From Azolla pinnata (Eukaryota > Streptophyta > Polypodiopsida > Salviniales > Salviniaceae), in assembly GCA_037176905.1 (NCBI GenBank), contig JBBBWG010009580.1, forward strand, positions 2,669 to 22,711: a stretch of 20,043 nucleotides of DNA. The letters are read 5' to 3'. How positions within the stretch are numbered: the stretch's first letter is position 1; each line of letters begins with the position of its first letter. This document shows, piece after piece, positions 18,592 through 20,043 of the stretch. The position numbers were made by a program, and so were the translations under genes. The notes under the pieces are model-generated. The model saw nothing but the letters and a program-made list of their open reading frames with translations. It made no database searches and was not told where the DNA came from.

Positions 18592-18673
18592 GAAGAAGAC
18601 GATCGAAAGAAGACGAAGAAGAAGAAGAAGAAGAAGAAGACGAAGACGAAGTCGAAGACGACGAAGAAGACGA
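18592..18673. repeat. (GAA)n/(GAC)n triplet tract, open in several frames
   Basis: GAA and GAC triplets run for about 80 bp without any indel that breaks the triplet register. In the frame beginning ATG at 18569 (MDMALTMQKKT) they encode an Arg-rich tail ending at TGA 18674-18676, 35 residues in all. In the next frame they encode a Glu/Asp run, and in the third a Lys/Thr run. No frame is supported as a gene. Confidence 0.85.
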
Positions 18674-18784
18674 TGAACTCTCAAATTTCTCTGTTTTTCT
18701 TTTTTATTCGATTTGAATAGAAATAGTTTTTAAAAACAAAACAAAATTTCTTGGCCTTTTTTTTCTCTCTTCTTTTCTTGTTAA

Positions 18785-18925
18785 CAAGTTGAAGTGATTA
18801 ACAAGTGATTAACAAGGCGATTAGCGAGTAAGTAGTTAGTCTTTGGCTAATTAGATGAGGTTTAGGTAAGGGCAATTAACGAGCGACTAATCAGTCTTTG
18901 GCTGATTAGATGAGATTTAGTTAAG
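18785..18925. repeat. Degenerate 'ctttggctaattagatgag' direct repeat
   Basis: 'agtctttggctaattagatg' at about 18838 recurs as 'agtctttggctgattagatg' near 18892, each followed by 'aggttta' or 'agattta'. Before this come three 'attaacaag' / 'gattagcgag' units. Spacing is about 55 bp. Confidence 0.7.
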
Positions 18926-19014
18926 GCAAACTGCATGCCAGATTTTTCGGTGGGATCGAGATTTAGACTGGGCAGGTGGATGATTCTGGCGGTAGTCAGC
19001 TTGGCGGAGATTAG

Positions 19015-19390
19015 CGTAATTAGTGCTGATTAAGTCGAATGCTCCTTTGGATCAACTAGGCGTAATTTGTGTTGATTAAGCCGAATGCTCCTTTGGACCA
19101 ATTAGGCATAATCAGTGCTAATTGCGTCGAATGCAATCTATAATCCTTATCGCATCGATTACGCATCATTAGTGCTAATGAAGCCAAGTGGAATTTATAA
19201 TCCTTTTTGAATCGATTATGCATCATCAGCGCTTGTTAAGCCGAAGGGAATTTATAATCCTGTTTGGATCGATTATGCATAATTGGTGTTAAATTAAGCC
19301 AGATGTAATTTATGATCCTTTTCGGATCGATTGCGCACCATTAGCGCTGATTAAGCCAACTATAATTTACGAACCGTTTGGATCGATGTC
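19015..19390. repeat. Seven-copy AT-rich degenerate tandem repeat, 46-59 bp
   Basis: Units share 'taattagtgctgattaagcc', then 'gaatg' or 'ggaatttataatcctttt', then 'ggatcgattatgcat'. The first two or three units are about 46 bp and contain 'gctcctttgga'. Later ones are about 56-59 bp and contain 'tataatcctt', so two subtypes are joined head to tail. No reading frame is maintained. Confidence 0.88.
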
Positions 19391-19399
19391 AACTCATTT

Positions 19400-20043
19400 A
19401 TCCGCACAAGCATCATTGATCGTTGTGATCGTGCCTGGTAGGCAGTCCCAAATGTGATTAGTAAACGCTTAAGCGCACAATTAACAAATCATGGAAGCTA
19501 AAGACAGATCGACTGAGTGGTGGTTAAGTAGGGATCCAAGTGATTAAATGGTCAAACGCCCGAGATCAAGAATATGAGCGAACTGACATAGAAGATCCAT
19601 CAACACAATGTTATATAGTTTCGAGGTTACATAGTGCACTGTTAATGACAGCGGTACCCATTAATCGCCCTACTTTAAGCGTGTTTATGAAGTTTGACCT
19701 TCCTGCAGTCTGGAAAAATGTACAATCAATGCCGATCGATGCGGCCAACAAGATTCCTTCTCATCAGGCCCTTGATTTGTACACGGGCACAATAATACTG
19801 TATACGCACGGGACATTCGATACACATGCACATGGACACATGTATTCGATGATTCAGAGCTCTGCAGAGGTGGGTGTTGGAGCTGGGCCAGAGTTTGGTA
19901 GCTTCGTTCGATTCCTTCCCTTCTTCGATGGTACAAGTCTGTTTCTGCGTTTAGTAGAACACGATCTGCGATAATTTTGGTCTTCTGCTCGTAATCACGT
20001 CTACATGCATGTACGCTATAGGTATACGTATCTAAGCATATAT
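19400..20043. other. Window end; no supported gene
   Basis: A plus-strand open frame spans 19540-19974 but begins at GTG, has no recognised domain and is opposed by an open minus frame. Exonic sequence of a gene continuing beyond the window cannot be excluded. Confidence 0.4.

Noticed and set aside
19540..19974. 144-residue plus-strand open frame near the window end
   Set aside because: It starts with GTG, has no recognised motif and is overlapped by an open frame on the other strand.

Overview
The window looks like nuclear DNA of a land plant. Three observations support this: two genes with plant-typical products and GT-AG introns (a pectin methylesterase and a clade-E-like PP2C phosphatase), a plant-type telomere-like heptamer (CCCTAAA), and CT-rich leader-like tracts. 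Gene density is low, and much of the space is simple or locus-specific tandem repeat. The lineage cannot be fixed from the sequence; a non-flowering plant is possible but unproven.

Layout. 1-2399 (+): the 3' part of a pectinesterase gene. Its last two coding exons are 947-1182 and 2246-2399, and the upstream exons lie outside the window. Both visible introns carry their own degenerate minisatellite. 2400-4350: probable 3' UTR and intergenic DNA with small tandem and inverted repeats and a G16/C12 homopolymer foldback. 4351-4409: an interstitial telomere-like array with an exact 14-bp spacing. 4460-7464 (-): a candidate gene assembled here from four phase-compatible exons (about 292 codons). 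It encodes a basic/acidic, Ser/Gly-rich protein that I cannot assign to a family. Its largest intron also contains a degenerate repeat, and its putative leader contains a 39-codon upstream ORF.

7870-12090: a repeat-dominated stretch with no convincing gene. It holds a 160-170-bp duplication, a five-copy array of 203-259-bp units, an array of about 121-bp units with GATCGATC palindromes, GTAT microsatellites, a roughly 300-bp duplication and a perfect 38-bp tandem duplication. 12100-13920 has nothing recognisable. 13924-16042 (-): a complete five-exon PP2C gene (405 codons) with all expected catalytic motifs, preceded by a TATA-rich stretch at 16357-16375. 16400-20043 has only weak coding candidates (17622-17789 on +, an exon-like piece at 18009-18120 on -), simple repeats, and an AT-rich 46-59-bp degenerate repeat at about 19015-19390.

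The pectinesterase acts in the cell wall and the PP2C in intracellular phospho-signalling. Nothing suggests a functional cluster. The theme that stands out is the colonisation of introns by private minisatellites. I see no virus, transposase, CRISPR array or operon-like system.
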